Of a stretch of 64,000 nt of DNA, positions 61,797 to 64,000 are shown piece after piece. Within the stretch, counting starts at the first letter, position 1. Each line of letters opens with the position of its first letter. A model generated the notes under the pieces. It ran no database searches. It was not told the origin of the DNA and saw only the letters and a program-made list of their open reading frames with translations. A program made the position numbers and the translations under genes. Source of the stretch: JBFMHP01 sp040752855 (lineage in GTDB: Bacteria > Pseudomonadota > Gammaproteobacteria > RBG-16-57-12); NCBI GenBank assembly GCA_040752855.1, contig JBFMHP010000007.1, forward strand, positions 69,854 to 133,853. The letters run 5' to 3'.

Positions 61797-62161
61797 AGTT
61801 CGATGCCGTATTTGGTGAGCACGTCGGTCAATTTTTGGTTATCGATCGGTTTTTGGATGAAATCGATCGCGCCCAGCTGCATCACCCGTTCGCGCGCCTT
61901 AGGCTGGATGTCGGCCGAAATGACGATGACGAAGGAATTCAGCCCTTCCTTCTTGAGCGTCTCCAGCACTTGGTAACCATCCATCACCGGCATGGTCAGA
62001 TCCAAAAACATGATGTCCGCCTTGCCCGCGCGGTAGGCCTCCAAGGCCTCGACGCCGTTGGCCGCTTCGGTGATCGAGACATCCCAGGTCTCCGGGAGGG
62101 ACTTCTTGATCATTTTGCGCGAGATGGCCGAGTCATCCACGATCAGCAGTGGTATAGCCAT
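61793..62161 (-). CDS. single-domain response regulator
   Basis: A 122-residue receiver domain, CheY-like, without an output domain. The acidic pair is DDSAISRKM near residue 10, the phosphoacceptor Asp lies in IMFLDLTMPVMDG near 53, and the Lys is in FIQKPI near 106. ATG 62161 follows gggga. It is the first gene of a compact operon with CheC-like and PAS-GGDEF proteins. Confidence 0.93.
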   Translation of the reverse strand: MAIPLLIVDDSAISRKMIKKSLPETWDVSITEAANGVEALEAYRAGKADIMFLDLTMPVMDGYQVLETLKKEGLNSFVIVISADIQPKARERVMQLGAIDFIQKPIDNQKLTDVLTKYGIEL

Positions 62162-62362
62162 GAGGTATCCCCGAAAATAGCCTTTACAGTCGCCATTGAC
62201 ATCGGTTAATAACGACGTTCGCCTGGCGAACACCTTGGGTGTCCCGCCAGTATTTGTACTTTGATAGGGCGGCGGACCCTGTGGGATAATTCGCCGACCT
62301 CAGGATGTATCGGCTGATTTAGAAAATCATTAAACACGACATAACCCGGATTCGGAGCAAGC

Positions 62363-63565
62363 ATGTTGGATATTCAAGCGCAACTCGCGGAAATCAAGCG
62401 CGGCGTGGAAGAGCTCTTGATCGAAGAGTCTCTCATCGAAAAACTCAAGGAGGGGCGCCCCCTGCGCATCAAGGCGGGATTCGACCCCACCGCGCCGGAC
62501 CTGCACTTCGGGCATACCGTCTTGTTGAACAAATTGCGCCAGTTCCAGAATCTCGGGCACGAGGTCATGTTCCTGATCGGCGATTTTACCGCCATGATCG
62601 GGGATCCTACCGGCAAGAGCGCTACACGCCCCCCGCTTTCCCGGGACGACGTGATCGAAAACGCGCGCACCTACGAGCACCAGATCTTCAAGATCCTCGA
62701 TCCGGAAAAGACCCTGGTGATGTTCAACTCGAGTTGGATGAACGCGATGAGCTCGGCGGACCTGATCCAGTTGGCCGCCAGACATACCGTAGCCCGCATG
62801 CTGGAGCGCGATGATTTCAATAAACGCTACAACTCTGGCCAATCCATTGCGATCCATGAATTCCTCTACCCGCTGATCCAGGGCTATGACTCGGTGGCGA
62901 TGAAGGCCGATGTGGAACTCGGCGGCACGGATCAGAAGTTCAACCTGCTGGTCGGCCGGCAACTCCAAGAGGCCTTTGGGCAAAAGCCGCAGGTGGTCAT
63001 CACCATGCCGATCCTGGAGGGGCTCGACGGGGTGCAGAAGATGTCCAAGTCGCTCGGTAACTACATCGGCATCAACGAGCCCCCGGATGAGCAGTTCGGC
63101 AAGATCATGTCGATTTCCGACGAACTGATGTGGCGTTATTTCGAGCTGCTGAGTTTCCGGCCCTTATCTGAAATCGCGCAACTGCGCCAAAAGGTGGCCG
63201 AAGGCGCCAACCCCCGAGACGTCAAATTCGAGCTTGCCAAGGAGCTGGTCGCGCGGTTCCACGATCAGACCGCCGCCGAGGCCGCCCAGGCAAATTTCAT
63301 CCAGCGGTTCCAGAAAGGCGCGCTGCCGGATGAGATGGAAGAGATAGAATTGTCGGCCCCGCAAGGCTGCATGGCGATCGCCAACCTGCTCAAAGAGGCA
63401 GGATTGGCGCAAAGCACGTCTGAAGCCATGCGCATGATCTCGCAAGGAGCGGTAAAGATCGACGGGGAGCGCGTCTCCGACCGCGCGCTTGAAGTGCAGG
63501 CGGGGACCGCCCGTATCTATCAGGTTGGGAAGCGGAAATTTGCCCGAGTATTACTGAAATCCTGA
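62363..63565 (+). CDS. tyrS: tyrosyl-tRNA synthetase
   Basis: A 400-residue class I synthetase of the TyrZ type. The first ATP site is DLHFGHTVLL near residue 47 and the second is KMSKSLGNYIG near 230. An S4 domain forms the last 60 residues (SEAMRMISQGAVKIDGERV). It is encoded just before an rRNA operon, as in Pseudomonas. No leader T-box is seen. Confidence 0.96.
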   Translation: MLDIQAQLAEIKRGVEELLIEESLIEKLKEGRPLRIKAGFDPTAPDLHFGHTVLLNKLRQFQNLGHEVMFLIGDFTAMIGDPTGKSATRPPLSRDDVIENARTYEHQIFKILDPEKTLVMFNSSWMNAMSSADLIQLAARHTVARMLERDDFNKRYNSGQSIAIHEFLYPLIQGYDSVAMKADVELGGTDQKFNLLVGRQLQEAFGQKPQVVITMPILEGLDGVQKMSKSLGNYIGINEPPDEQFGKIMSISDELMWRYFELLSFRPLSEIAQLRQKVAEGANPRDVKFELAKELVARFHDQTAAEAAQANFIQRFQKGALPDEMEEIELSAPQGCMAIANLLKEAGLAQSTSEAMRMISQGAVKIDGERVSDRALEVQAGTARIYQVGKRKFARVLLKS

Positions 63566-63584
63566 TCTTCAGCGATTTCCTTTG

Positions 63585-63612
63585 TTGACAATAAAATCTT
63601 GGTCTGTAGAAT
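63585..63612 (+). promoter_or_regulatory. rRNA promoter P1
   Basis: TTGACA at 63585-63590, a 16-base spacer and TAGAAT at 63607-63612, followed by the GC-rich discriminator gcgccgct. That discriminator is expected to make it sensitive to ppGpp. Confidence 0.85.
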
Positions 63613-63672
63613 GCGCCGCTCAGTCAATGAGGACGCAAAAATTATTGACTGAAGGCGCATCCAAAACAGTAG

Positions 63673-63700
63673 TTGACATTGAGAAATTACACTGTAAAAT
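63673..63700 (+). promoter_or_regulatory. rRNA promoter P2
   Basis: TTGACA at 63673-63678, a 16-base spacer and TAAAAT at 63695-63700, followed by gcgcaactc, again a GC-rich discriminator. It has the same spacing as P1 and P3. Confidence 0.85.
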
Positions 63701-63848
63701 GCGCAACTCCTGACGGCCAAGAGGCTTTGGATCGTTGGGTTGCTGAGAGCTAAAGATGTTGAGATTACAATATCTTGTATAGCTCAAAAGCTCTGGCTCA
63801 GGCAGTGATGAATGTGCATGAGTCGCATGCAAAGACACAAAATCGTCA

Positions 63849-63876
63849 TTGACATGCTGCGGTGAAGTGGTAGAAT
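63849..63876 (+). promoter_or_regulatory. rRNA promoter P3
   Basis: TTGACA at 63849-63854, a 16-base spacer and TAGAAT at 63871-63876, followed by tctccgccc. It is the promoter closest to the 16S gene. Confidence 0.85.
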
Positions 63877-63907
63877 TCTCCGCCCTGACTACTGAGAGAG
63901 TCGGGAA

Positions 63908-63920
63908 GTTCTTTAACAAT
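63908..63920 (+). promoter_or_regulatory. rRNA leader boxA antitermination site
   Basis: The sequence gttctttaacaat resembles boxA (TGCTCTTTAACAA) of rRNA leaders, where Nus factors bind to prevent early termination. No gene lies between tyrS and the window end. The 16S rRNA should start within about 20 bases after 64000, since the last bases (gttgaac) match a typical leader end. Confidence 0.75.
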
Positions 63921-64000
63921 TTGGTCAAACAATCTGTGTGGGCACTTGCGTAAGCGGAGTCGATACGAAAGACAAACGCAACGTAAGTGACCTGTTGAAC

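Noticed and set aside
63620..63928. 102-codon minus-strand frame before the rRNA operon
   Set aside because: It covers two rRNA promoters and boxA; noncoding control DNA explains it better.
1..64000. CRISPR array or insertion sequence
   Set aside because: No regularly spaced direct repeats and no transposase frame were seen. Only REP-like and other small palindromic elements are present.

Overview
The window reads as one continuous stretch of a gammaproteobacterial chromosome with fairly high GC. Proteins such as CRP, SpeD, RplM, ErpA, CcmF and TyrS look clearly gammaproteobacterial. The order trpG-trpD-trpC-crp-osmC-like-speD-coq7 on the left, and argC...erpA-anmK-M23 peptidase-tyrS-(16S rRNA) on the right, matches from memory the arrangement in Pseudomonas. 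The many c-type cytochromes, two cytochrome c maturation systems and three tandem rRNA promoters suggest a respiratory, probably chemolithotrophic or metal/sulfur-active species. That lifestyle is inference.

Layout. (1) 0.2-7.9 kb: an unusual five-gene cluster with an acyl-CoA dehydrogenase-like protein, an amino acid:[carrier protein] ligase that resembles a seryl-tRNA synthetase, a DUF1839-type protein, a GH2 beta-mannosidase-like protein and a protein made of two alpha/beta-hydrolase domains that both lack the nucleophile serine. (2) 8.0-22.4 kb: core genes (trpGDC, crp, OsmC-like, speD with methionine-salvage mtnDC, a chemoreceptor with a duplicated tail, coq7, glcF, an ABC-2 exporter, rplM-rpsI, tRNA-Gln). 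(3) 22.5-53.5 kb: an accessory electron-transfer block. It holds a porin, a large beta-barrel protein with a PpiC chaperone, seven multiheme cytochromes, four NHL-type propeller lipoproteins, a cupredoxin-like lipoprotein, two reg_prop-type propeller proteins and a diguanylate cyclase with a periplasmic haem c motif. Inside it sit a System II-like set (ResB, CcsA, TPR, TlpA-like) and a complete ccmABCDEFGHI operon. (4) 53.5-64 kb: core genes again (argC, bactofilin, erpA, citrate synthase, anmK, M23 peptidase, a response regulator-CheC-GGDEF operon, tyrS), ending in the promoter and leader of an rRNA operon whose 16S gene should begin just beyond the right edge.

How it fits together. Ccm and ResB/CcsA would supply haem attachment for about 25 CXXCH sites encoded nearby. 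The triheme c7-type cytochromes, the beta-barrel and the lipoprotein propellers look like parts of an envelope-spanning electron conduit, and the haem-bearing GGDEF protein could report redox state to c-di-GMP.

The two most notable signals are local. At 52.5 kb an A-AAA-AAG heptamer with a downstream hairpin joins two triheme cytochrome ORFs, the second of which has no signal peptide. At 0.2-7.9 kb the amino-acyl carrier protein cluster has no known product.
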